Source of the DNA: CAZSLZ01 sp964607865
GTDB taxonomy: Bacteria; Vulcanimicrobiota; JAJTBE01; CAZSLZ01
Reading direction: 5' to 3'
NCBI GenBank assembly: GCA_964607865.1
Contig: CAZSLZ010000164.1
Span: 1 to 5,675, forward strand
DNA: 5,675 nucleotides
Under the pieces are notes generated by a model. It searched no databases, was not told the DNA's origin, and saw nothing but the letters and a program-made list of their open reading frames with translations. Within the stretch, counting starts at the first letter, position 1, and every line of letters starts with the position of its first letter. Positions 1 to 5,675 of the stretch are shown one piece after another. The position numbers and the translations under genes are program-made.

Positions 1-1521
1 CTGCCTACCATTATATTCTTTTCATCATTAATCAGTGTGCTTTATTTTCTGGGCGTTATGCAGACAATTGTTCAGATGTTCGCTTTTGTAATGCAGAAAA
101 TACTGGGAACCAGTGGCGCCGAAACTTTATCCTGCTCTGCAAATATTTTTGTGGGGCAGCCTGAAGCTCCGCTTCTGGTTAAACCATTTGTGGAAACCAT
201 GACCAAATCCGAATTGATTACAATCATGACTGGAGGGTTTGCCACGGTGGCAGGAGGTGTTATGGCAGCCTATGTGGGAATGCTGTCGGATACTTTTCCT
301 GAGATTGCCGGGCATCTTCTCTCAGCCAGTATAATGAATGCTCCCGCTGCTATATATATTTCAAAAATGATACTCCCTGAAACCGAAGAACCTGCTACAC
401 AGGGCGCTGTCAAGGTGGAATTACCCCTTACAGATGCAAACGTGGTAGATGCAGCTGCCAACGGGGCTGGGCAGGGCCTGCAATTGGCATTGAATGTGGG
501 AGCTATGCTTCTGGCTTTTATCGCTCTTATTGCCATGTTTGATTTTGTTGCCTCCTGGGTAGCCGGTGTTTTGTTGAATAACCCGAGATTTGCTGCCCAG
601 GCTGGAGGAATCTCTCCATTATTAATCTATAAAATTATCCTGCTGGCAGCTTCCACATTTATGATCGCCCATATAGTTAAAAAAATGAAATCCGGCGAAG
701 AGGGAGAAACGGCCTTGCCTTCTGCAGAAAAGGAAGACAAGGAAGCAGAGAAAAAGAAAGAATATGAAGCAGAGAAAAAGAAAGAATATGAAGCAAAGAG
801 TCAAGAAGCGGGTGGCAAACCCAACATGCTGGCAAATTACGGCATTGGTTTTGTTGTTTCTCTGGTGGTTATATTTGCTTTCAATTACCTGGGAGACCGC
901 TTCCAGGCAAGCATCCCCTTCGATAGGCTGGACCTTTCCCTTATTATCGGTTATGTCTTTTACCCAATTGCCTGGATTATCGGAATCCCCGCCCAGGATT
1001 GCCTGGTAATTGGCAGCCTTTTAGGAAAAAGAATGGTAATTAATGAATTTGTAACTTATGCCGAACTGGCTGCAATGCTTAAATCCGGTGTGCAGCTGGA
1101 ACCCCGTTCGGTAATGATGGTAACTTATGCAATGTGTGGTTTCGCCAACTTTTCTTCAATTGCAATTCAAATAGGAGGAATTGGAGGAATGGCGCCTTCC
1201 AGGAGATCGGACCTGGCAAAAATCGGTTTTCATGCATTGATGGCGGGCACCCTGGCGACCTTCATGTCAGCTACTATCGCCGGTATGATTGCTACCAAAC
1301 CCAGCCTGAAAATACCTGAAAGAATAGAAGATAAACCCCCTATAACCGAGGAAGCTCCTGAAAGTTACAGAAATGTCAATTTTATGGAATTTGCCGCAAA
1401 ACAGGCAGGAAAAGAAATCAATGTAAATTCAAGGCAGGATTGCAGGGAAATTTCATATAGTGATTCTTATAACAAATTAGTTCATAATTGTAACGAGCAC
1501 TATAAAATGAAAATTCAGTAA
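1..1521 (+). CDS. Concentrative nucleoside transporter (CNT/NupC family), 5'-partial
   Basis: Inner-membrane symporter predicted to import nucleosides with Na+ or H+. The frame is open from base 1 (LPTIIFFSSLISV), a conserved internal CNT segment, so the true start lies left of the window and the GTG at 37 is not the start. Numbering residues from base 1, the CNT core is clear: SGAETL...NIFVGQPEAPLL (38-59, first re-entrant hairpin), MTGGFATVAGG (76-86), SASIMNAPAAI (109-119), INEFVTY (347-353) and CGFANFSSIAIQIGG (379-393). The Glu of NEF and the Asn/Ser of NFSS are the ribose-binding positions known from Vibrio cholerae CNT. Two oddities stand out. GQPE replaces the usual GQTE. About 100 extra residues (roughly 192-308) follow TM6 and contain two additional hydrophobic segments separated by a Lys/Glu-rich loop. 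A polar tail of about 75 residues follows the last membrane helix. The family is certain; the substrate range is not. Confidence 0.93.
   Translation: MPTIIFFSSLISVLYFLGVMQTIVQMFAFVMQKILGTSGAETLSCSANIFVGQPEAPLLVKPFVETMTKSELITIMTGGFATVAGGVMAAYVGMLSDTFPEIAGHLLSASIMNAPAAIYISKMILPETEEPATQGAVKVELPLTDANVVDAAANGAGQGLQLALNVGAMLLAFIALIAMFDFVASWVAGVLLNNPRFAAQAGGISPLLIYKIILLAASTFMIAHIVKKMKSGEEGETALPSAEKEDKEAEKKKEYEAEKKKEYEAKSQEAGGKPNMLANYGIGFVVSLVVIFAFNYLGDRFQASIPFDRLDLSLIIGYVFYPIAWIIGIPAQDCLVIGSLLGKRMVINEFVTYAELAAMLKSGVQLEPRSVMMVTYAMCGFANFSSIAIQIGGIGGMAPSRRSDLAKIGFHALMAGTLATFMSATIAGMIATKPSLKIPERIEDKPPITEEAPESYRNVNFMEFAAKQAGKEINVNSRQDCREISYSDSYNKLVHNCNEHYKMKIQ
742..795 (+). repeat. 24-bp tandem repeat coding for a Lys/Glu-rich loop
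   Basis: Two identical 24-bp units (742-765 and 766-789) are followed by the first 6 bases of a third (790-795), which then diverges by one base. The unit is a multiple of three, so the frame is kept and each copy adds EAEKKKEY-type residues to the loop between the two extra membrane segments of the transporter. Perfect identity suggests a recent slippage duplication. Confidence 0.9.
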
Positions 1522-1558
1522 AATATTAATAAAATATTATTTTAGCTGAAGGTAAATG

Positions 1559-1564
1559 TATAAT
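1559..1564 (+). promoter_or_regulatory. Possible -10 element (TATAAT) for the PLP enzyme gene
   Basis: A perfect TATAAT lies downstream of the transporter stop. No convincing -35 box sits 16-18 bases upstream (only AT-rich sequence such as ATTATT). Transcription from here would start near 1571 and run through the hairpin at 1580-1608 before reaching the PLP gene. It may be a chance match in AT-rich DNA, but no better promoter is visible between the terminator and the ribosome binding site at 1633. Confidence 0.25.
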
Positions 1565-1579
1565 ACTGTTGAAACTTAC

Positions 1580-1608
1580 AATGACGGGTTTGAACCCGTC
1601 ATTTTTTT
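1580..1608 (+). terminator. Intrinsic terminator after the nucleoside transporter
   Basis: Perfect 9-bp stem AATGACGGG (1580-1588) with CCCGTCATT (1595-1603), a 6-base loop, and seven T's at 1602-1608. It lies about 60 bases after the transporter stop, so it ends that transcript and separates it from the PLP enzyme gene. Confidence 0.9.
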
Positions 1609-1632
1609 AGGAAATTTTATTTTCACATAAAT

Positions 1633-1637
1633 GGAGG
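1633..1637 (+). promoter_or_regulatory. Shine-Dalgarno site that sets the PLP enzyme start at 1646
   Basis: GGAGG ends 8 bases before the ATG at 1646, which is ideal spacing. An in-frame ATG at 1631 would give five more residues (MEEWL), but it overlaps the Shine-Dalgarno itself and has no good site of its own upstream. Confidence 0.85.
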
Positions 1638-1645
1638 AATGGTTA

Positions 1646-3127
1646 ATGAAAGACAGGCAAAAAGTACTGGAAAACACTATTAAACGCTGCAGGGAAAGAA
1701 ATATTATTATTCCCACCTACGAACAAATGAAAAACCCCGAGAAGATCCCCCGGAAGATTGTTGACGAATTGAAAAATATCGGTTTATGGGATTTGCACCC
1801 GCTGAACCTTTTCAGAATTACATGGAAGAACGAACCTGTTAAGCAGGGTGGTGGGTTTGATGGCGTAAATTACCTGGAATTACCCCCGGAATTGACCGGT
1901 GTAAAAGCTAAAATTTACATTTTGCTGGGCAAATTTTTCCCCACCGGGGCTCACAAGGTTGGCGCCACTTTCGGGCCGTTAGTTTCAAAGCTGGTAACAG
2001 GTGAATTTGATCCTACCACCCAGAAGGCTTTATGGCCGTCCACAGGTAATTATTGCCGTGGTGGAGCATACGACGCATATCTTCTGGCCTGTCCATCTAT
2101 AGCTGTATTGCCCGAGGGAATGTCCAGGGAAAGATTTGAATGGCTTAAAACTGTGGGGTCGGAAATTTTTGCAACCCCAGGTTCCGAATCCAACGTTAAG
2201 GAAATTTATGACAAAACCAAGGAGCTGAAAGAAGAGCGAGGCGACGGTATTGTGGTTCTGAACCAGTTTGAAGATTTCGGAAATCCCACATGGCATTATG
2301 CAATTACCGGCTCTGCTTTCGAAGAGATATTCAATATTAATAACAAGAAAAATAACGGCAAGTTGAAAGCCAGGGCAGTATGCCTCACTCAGGGTTCTGC
2401 TGGTACATTGGGCGCCGGCGACTACCTCAAGGATATATATCCTACAATCAAAATCGCAGCTGCCGAGGCGAAACAATGCCCCACATTATTATACAACGGT
2501 TTTGGCGAACACCGTATTGAAGGAATTGGCGACAAGCATGTTCCCTGGGTTCATAATGTAAAAAATATGGATCTGGTTGTGGATATCGACGACGAAAAAT
2601 GTATGAGGTTAATTCGCCTGTTTAATGAAAAACCTGGAAGGGAATACCTCAAGAAACAGGGTGTAAACCCTGAATTGGTGGAAAAACTTGACCTGCTGGG
2701 AATATCATCAATCGCAAATATTCTCACTTCAATTAAAGTGGCAAAATATTATGAGATGAATGAAAATGATGTGGTATTTACCATATCAACCGATTCCATG
2801 GAATTATACGGCTCCCGTTTGAAGGAACTGAAAGAGCAGTATGGCGAATATCATGAAATTAATGCAGCTGCCGATTACGACACATGTCTTATGAATATGA
2901 CCACCGACTGGATGAAAGAACTTTCATACTGGGACAGAAAGAGAATGCACAACCTGAAATATTTCACCTGGGTTGAACAGCAGGGCAAGGATGTCCGTGA
3001 GTTGGAACAACAATGGTATGATGAAGACTATTTCAGAAGCAAATTTAACAAATTCCAGGAATGGGATGAGAAGATCAATGAGTTCAATGAAAAAACCGGC
3101 CTGCTCAAAGAGCTGGTTGGCGCATAA
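1646..3127 (+). CDS. Fold-type II PLP-dependent enzyme (cysteine synthase/TrpB-like), substrate unknown
   Basis: A cytosolic enzyme of 493 residues. The core reads like O-acetylserine sulfhydrylase/TrpB. PTGAHKVGA (99-107) carries the likely Schiff-base Lys104, in a His-Lys context like TrpB. STGNY (132-136) is the substrate-carboxylate loop (SGN in OASS), followed by PEGMSRERFEWLKTVGSEI, which matches the OASS PETMSLERR...LGAE region. QGSAGTLGAGDYLK (249-262) is the Gly-rich phosphate-binding loop, and EGIGDKHVP (292-300) and GISSIANI (352-359) also match OASS. It is much longer than OASS (about 310 aa), with about 60 extra residues at the N-terminus and about 90 at the C-terminus, the latter rich in Trp and charged residues. 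From memory, close relatives are annotated only as 'PLP-dependent protein subunit beta'. It is not classical TrpB, CysK or OrtB (OrtB has a Ser-Phe-Lys type lysine motif). Flanking terminators suggest it is transcribed alone, so context does not suggest a substrate. Confidence 0.92.
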   Translation: MKDRQKVLENTIKRCRERNIIIPTYEQMKNPEKIPRKIVDELKNIGLWDLHPLNLFRITWKNEPVKQGGGFDGVNYLELPPELTGVKAKIYILLGKFFPTGAHKVGATFGPLVSKLVTGEFDPTTQKALWPSTGNYCRGGAYDAYLLACPSIAVLPEGMSRERFEWLKTVGSEIFATPGSESNVKEIYDKTKELKEERGDGIVVLNQFEDFGNPTWHYAITGSAFEEIFNINNKKNNGKLKARAVCLTQGSAGTLGAGDYLKDIYPTIKIAAAEAKQCPTLLYNGFGEHRIEGIGDKHVPWVHNVKNMDLVVDIDDEKCMRLIRLFNEKPGREYLKKQGVNPELVEKLDLLGISSIANILTSIKVAKYYEMNENDVVFTISTDSMELYGSRLKELKEQYGEYHEINAAADYDTCLMNMTTDWMKELSYWDRKRMHNLKYFTWVEQQGKDVRELEQQWYDEDYFRSKFNKFQEWDEKINEFNEKTGLLKELVGA

Positions 3128-3146
3128 AAAAACTGAAATTATGAAA

Positions 3147-3180
3147 AAAGGGGCTGTCCCAAAAGGGCAGCTTCTTTGTT
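3147..3180 (+). terminator. Terminator-like hairpin after the PLP enzyme
   Basis: The stem AAAGGGGCTG-CCC (3147-3160, bulged T at 3157) pairs with GGGCAGCTTCTTT (3165-3177), with two G-U pairs and an AAAA loop, followed by the T-rich stretch CTTCTTTGTTT. It starts 20 bases after the stop codon. The T-tract is interrupted, so termination may be incomplete. Confidence 0.75.
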
Positions 3181-3186
3181 TGTAAG

Positions 3187-3215
3187 TTGAAAATTTATGA
3201 GAAATAGTTTAGAAT
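3187..3215 (+). promoter_or_regulatory. Sigma70-type promoter of the pilin gene
   Basis: TTGAAA (3187-3192) and TAGAAT (3210-3215) each match the consensus at 5 of 6 positions and are separated by exactly 17 bases. Transcription should start near 3222, giving a leader of about 40 bases that contains the AGGAGG at 3252. It lies just after the terminator of the PLP enzyme, as expected for an independent transcription unit. Confidence 0.65.
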
Positions 3216-3251
3216 GCATATTGTAAATAAAATAAAACTGGACTGATTCTC

Positions 3252-3257
3252 AGGAGG
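3252..3257 (+). promoter_or_regulatory. Shine-Dalgarno AGGAGG without a start codon after it
   Basis: A full-consensus AGGAGG is followed 5 bases later by ATAAAAAGAAAGGT (from 3263). One missing G between 3264 and 3265 would restore ATG AAA AAG AAA GGT, the expected MKKKG prepilin leader, so the site marks where the pilin gene once began. Confidence 0.8.
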
Positions 3258-3262
3258 AAAAA

Positions 3263-3802
3263 ATAAAAAGAAAGGTTTTACTCTTATAGAATTGATGATA
3301 GTTATCGCAATTATTTCAATTTGCCAGTATAATTATTCCCAACATAAAAAGAGCTCGGGCGCGTGCTCAGCTTACTGCCTGCATGGAAAATTTGAAAAAC
3401 ATGGGCACAGCTGGCAGCATGTTTTTAGTTGATGCAACAAGCCTGCAAAGAAGTGATCTGGGCCGAATATATGGAAGTACTGATTACGATGCAGATAATC
3501 CGGATTTAGGACGATATGCATTGGTGCCGGATTACATCGGTTCAATACCTACCTGTCCTGCTGGTGGGCACGAAAGCTATGTTTCTGCTAAAGAAACTCC
3601 AGATATTGGGCAACTTATTGTAGCCCGTTGTGGACGGCCAAACATCCATAATGAAGTTACCGGGGTGAAAGGCTGCAATTGTGTTATGTTTTTAGAGGTA
3701 ACAGGAAGTTCCATTGGAACTCACTACTGTTGCCTGGATTGGGAAACTGAGGGTGGCTTCGTAAACATCAGTAATAACGCTACATGTGATATGGCGAAAT
3801 AA
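3263..3802 (+). pseudogene. Type IV pilin / type II secretion pseudopilin, start codon lost and frameshifted
   Basis: Bases 3265-3321 read KKKGFTLIELMIVIAIISI, a prepilin peptidase site (cleavage between G and F, with the mature Glu5) and the start of the N-terminal membrane helix. This frame has no ATG at its expected place (ATA at 3263). It breaks at 3322, where a single T stands in place of the codon for Leu16. The rest of the pilin continues in another frame from 3323 (ASIIIPNIKRARA, then MENLKNMGTAG) without a stop until 3800-3802. Repair of one base at the start and two at 3322 would give a protein of about 180 residues. The globular part has IPTCPAGG (from about 3547) and eight cysteines in all. 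As it stands, the only ordinary start is the ATG at 3383, giving 139 residues without signal or helix, which could not assemble into a pilus. This could be a recent pseudogene or a sequence error. The intact downstream frame argues against an old one. Pilins of this kind build pili or secretion pseudopili in the cell envelope. Confidence 0.82.
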
Positions 3803-3826
3803 AAAAGGCCCGTTGCCGGGTCTTTT
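3803..3826. terminator. Bidirectional terminator between the pilin remnant and the C11 peptidase
   Basis: The stem AAAAGGCCCG (3803-3812) pairs with CGGGTCTTTT (3817-3826), with one G-U pair and a 4-base loop. On the plus strand it begins right after the pilin stop and ends in TCTTTTATT. On the minus strand it ends in a run of six T's (complement of 3801-3806) about 16 bases after the peptidase stop. The T-run is cleaner on the minus strand, so it is probably strongest for the peptidase transcript. Confidence 0.85.
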
Positions 3827-3841
3827 ATTACATTTTGTATT

Positions 3842-5675
3842 TTATTTTCCCATACCATCCTGGCGGGGAATTTCTTTTCTGAATTCGTCAATTATATTGC
3901 CCAGTTCGCGGGTGTCCAGTGGCGTTTCCCACTTGAACAGCTCACCGCCGTCTTTGTGTTCAATGGTGAAGTCCATTTTCTTTTTCATTTCAACGGCCTT
4001 GTCCTGGGCAGCTTCAAGTTTTTTCTGCAGCCTGGCCTTCTCAGCTTCGGTTATACCTTCTTTTTTCATTTGCTGTTTAATTTGCCGGCTTTCTCTGTAA
4101 GCATCCAGAAAACCATTAACAATAGGCTTGGGGACATTGTCATAGGCTTCCTGTAACCGGGCTTTCCAGCCAGTCTGTTCTGAGAATTCAGGTACATCCT
4201 TGCTGTAGGAATCACCCATGAAAAGCATGTCAACTGCATTGGTAGGCCCCCAGATGGTCAGCCCCTGGGATCCTTCCATATCGATTCCTTCATGTTGTTC
4301 GTTTATTATTACATCTTTCAATGCCCTCTTTACGTTTTGTGCCGATTTTTTCACCGTTTCGGGAATATCGGCAGTTTTGCCAACATTATCCATTATGCTG
4401 CCCAGGTCCCGGATCTGATCGTAAAAACCGAAAACCTGGCGGGGGGTGTAAGCCCCTGATGGATAATTCTTGGCATCTTTAACGGCGGTAAATAATTGTT
4501 TATCGGTAACATTGTATTTTTTGCAATCATTATTGAAGTTTTTCCAGGCATCAACCAGTTTGCCCAGTTTTTTGTTATCTACAGCTGAAAGGGTGAGGTA
4601 ATCACGTCTCCAGGGCGCGAAGGCCGGCTCTATTTCTTTTGTATCTTTACCTTTCTGGCGGTATGTTTCTACCATATCGCTGGCGAATTTTTTTGCGTTA
4701 AAAGGCTGCCCTTTTTTCAGGTTCTTCTGGATATTTCCTATTATAGAACTCCAGTCATCAAAAATTCCAGTGGTCGCATAGTTTTCTGATATCAAAGAAA
4801 TATCTGCAGCGTCTTTCATTTCAAGGGCAGATTCCACATTACCCATGTAACACGAATTGAATATTGTGGCATCCAGTTTTTCCTGCTTGCCTGTCTTTTC
4901 GTTAGCATCTTTTACACCGCTGACAATGGCGTCGCCCATTTTATCGGGGCTCATTTCAGCGGCGCCCATCCAGGCCCCGCCATGTCCCATTATGACCAAC
5001 ATATAATGCCTGGCAGGATATTTCTGCATTCCCCAGCTGACGAAATCCTGTAACCCAGCAGGGTCTTTCATTTTTATTGAAGGATCCAGAACTTCCAGCA
5101 ACTTTGAACCATAAACCTTCTTGTCAGCCATGGCTTCATCCATGTAAGCTGTGTGTTTGTTGAATTCGTCACGGATTTTTTTGCTCTTATCTGAATCGTA
5201 ATTCTGTATGTAATCCACCATGCCCAGTTCCTTGGACTTGTCGAAATATTTCATTCCTGTTTCCCTGTCGCCCGTGCTCCAGTATTCGTCGCCTAATACA
5301 TAATACAATACAGGGTTTCTGGGCATTTTTTTCTCCAGGTTATGCCAGTCGGAAACTGGGAATTCCAGATCGGCATGGCTGTCCTGTCTTATTTCATAAC
5401 GGCGTACGCCGGCCCAGTCTCCGTCGATGGGAACATGGGTGCTTTCATCGTCAATCTTGGCAGGGTTGCGTCCCAACTGGGCTATTAAATTAACATTTTC
5501 ATCGGTGCCCGCTTTTTCTAAATCCAGCATGGCCTGAGCGGTTGCTTTGCCTATATCATCATATTGTCCGTGCATATAATAAAGGACAGTCAACTCTTTT
5601 TCTGACTGTTTGCCTATATCTATCTGATCTTCTGGGGGCGAAACTTCAGATTTTTTATCGGATTTATTGATTTTA
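3842..5675 (-). CDS. Clostripain-like cysteine peptidase (family C11), 5'-partial
   Basis: Clan CD cysteine endopeptidase, probably exported. The frame stays open to the right edge (27 codons above the TTG at 5593: a polar KSDKKSEVSPPED-type linker), so the real start, and any signal peptide, is outside the window. Residues are counted from the TTG codon. The C11 fold opens with TVLYYMHGQYDD (2-13) and the strand NVNLIAQLGR (33-42). The catalytic His is His204 in IMGHGGAW (codon 4982-4984), and the nucleophile is Cys248 in FNSCYMGNVE (codon 4850-4852). Most C11 enzymes have Asp two residues before the Cys, for basic P1 residues; here it is Asn246. Residues 94-124 resemble one TPR unit inside an insertion of roughly 80-100 residues between the second strand and the His. 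Residues about 495-545 are a charged, probably coiled-coil, stretch. The C-terminus (QGLTIWGP, 443-450) fits the clostripain-related domain. The gene converges on the pilin remnant. Family is confident; substrate is unknown. Confidence 0.92.
   Translation of the reverse strand, partial: KINKSDKKSEVSPPEDQIDIGKQSEKELTVLYYMHGQYDDIGKATAQAMLDLEKAGTDENVNLIAQLGRNPAKIDDESTHVPIDGDWAGVRRYEIRQDSHADLEFPVSDWHNLEKKMPRNPVLYYVLGDEYWSTGDRETGMKYFDKSKELGMVDYIQNYDSDKSKKIRDEFNKHTAYMDEAMADKKVYGSKLLEVLDPSIKMKDPAGLQDFVSWGMQKYPARHYMLVIMGHGGAWMGAAEMSPDKMGDAIVSGVKDANEKTGKQEKLDATIFNSCYMGNVESALEMKDAADISLISENYATTGIFDDWSSIIGNIQKNLKKGQPFNAKKFASDMVETYRQKGKDTKEIEPAFAPWRRDYLTLSAVDNKKLGKLVDAWKNFNNDCKKYNVTDKQLFTAVKDAKNYPSGAYTPRQVFGFYDQIRDLGSIMDNVGKTADIPETVKKSAQNVKRALKDVIINEQHEGIDMEGSQGLTIWGPTNAVDMLFMGDSYSKDVPEFSEQTGWKARLQEAYDNVPKPIVNGFLDAYRESRQIKQQMKKEGITEAEKARLQKKLEAAQDKAVEMKKKMDFTIEHKDGGELFKWETPLDTRELGNIIDEFRKEIPRQDGMGK

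Noticed and set aside
37..39. GTG as start codon of the transporter
   Set aside because: The 12 codons before it are open and encode the conserved CNT segment LPTIIFFSSLIS, and most of the family's N-terminal part is missing, so the gene simply enters from the left edge.
764..1009. Alternative-frame open stretch within the transporter gene
   Set aside because: The transporter frame carries clear CNT motifs throughout, so the overlap is a product of the AAG/GAA-rich repeat region.
2030..2476. Minus-strand open frame of 148 codons inside the PLP enzyme gene
   Set aside because: It is fully antisense to a well-conserved coding region, has no recognisable domain, and its residue make-up looks like a reverse-frame shadow.
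3322..3322. Programmed +1 frameshift in the pilin gene
   Set aside because: Skipping T3322 would join the frames, but the start codon is also missing, which programmed frameshifting does not explain, and no stop or rare-codon shift site lies at that position.
3786..4100. Plus-strand open frames antisense to the C11 peptidase, with hydrophobic Phe/Ser-rich translations
   Set aside because: They are mirror images of Lys/Glu-rich coding on the minus strand and begin at the pilin stop/terminator; nothing supports translation.
5591..5593. TTG as start codon of the C11 peptidase
   Set aside because: The frame continues open to the window edge, no Shine-Dalgarno precedes it, and starting here would leave the first beta-strand with no export signal.
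1..5675. A single multi-gene system linking transporter, PLP enzyme, pilin and peptidase
   Set aside because: Terminators separate the genes, the peptidase is convergent, and no shared substrate or known partnership connects them.
1..5675. tRNA, rRNA, CRISPR array, insertion sequence or riboswitch
   Set aside because: Reading both strands by eye I found no cloverleaf, spaced direct repeats, transposase motifs with inverted ends, or conserved riboswitch core; intergenic spaces are short and hold only promoters and hairpins.

Overview
This is bacterial DNA, moderately AT-rich. It has strong Shine-Dalgarno sites (GGAGG, AGGAGG), intrinsic terminators after each gene, and a sigma70-like promoter. 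The gene content (a sodium/nucleoside symporter of the CNT family, an OASS/TrpB-fold PLP enzyme, a type IV pilin-like protein and a clostripain-type C11 peptidase) does not fix a taxon. From memory, pilins with an 'NLKNMGTA ... IPTCPAGG' core and lineage-specific C11 peptidases are common in deep-branching, mostly uncultured, diderm-like bacterial phyla. That placement is an inference only.

Layout. 1-1521 (+) is the 3' part of a CNT nucleoside transporter, running in from the left edge. It carries an unusual membrane/charged insertion with a 24-bp tandem repeat, and is followed by an intrinsic terminator (1580-1608). 1646-3127 (+) is a complete fold-type II PLP enzyme of a family whose substrate I do not know, followed by another terminator-like hairpin (3147-3180). 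3187-3802 (+) holds a well-formed promoter and Shine-Dalgarno followed by a type IV pilin/pseudopilin gene. That gene appears broken at its start: the start codon has lost its G, and the reading frame is lost 15 residues into the mature pilin helix. The remaining 159 codons are open. 3842-5675 (-) is a convergent C11 (clostripain-like) cysteine peptidase, whose N-terminus lies beyond the right edge. The pilin remnant and the peptidase share a hairpin (3803-3826) that can terminate both strands.

The genes look like separate transcription units rather than an operon, since each pair is divided by a terminator or is convergent. I see no evidence that they form one pathway, and no new multi-gene system. 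The most interesting points are the doubly damaged pilin start, the two-helix insertion and altered substrate motif in the transporter, and a peptidase with Asn in place of the usual S1 Asp plus a TPR-like insertion.
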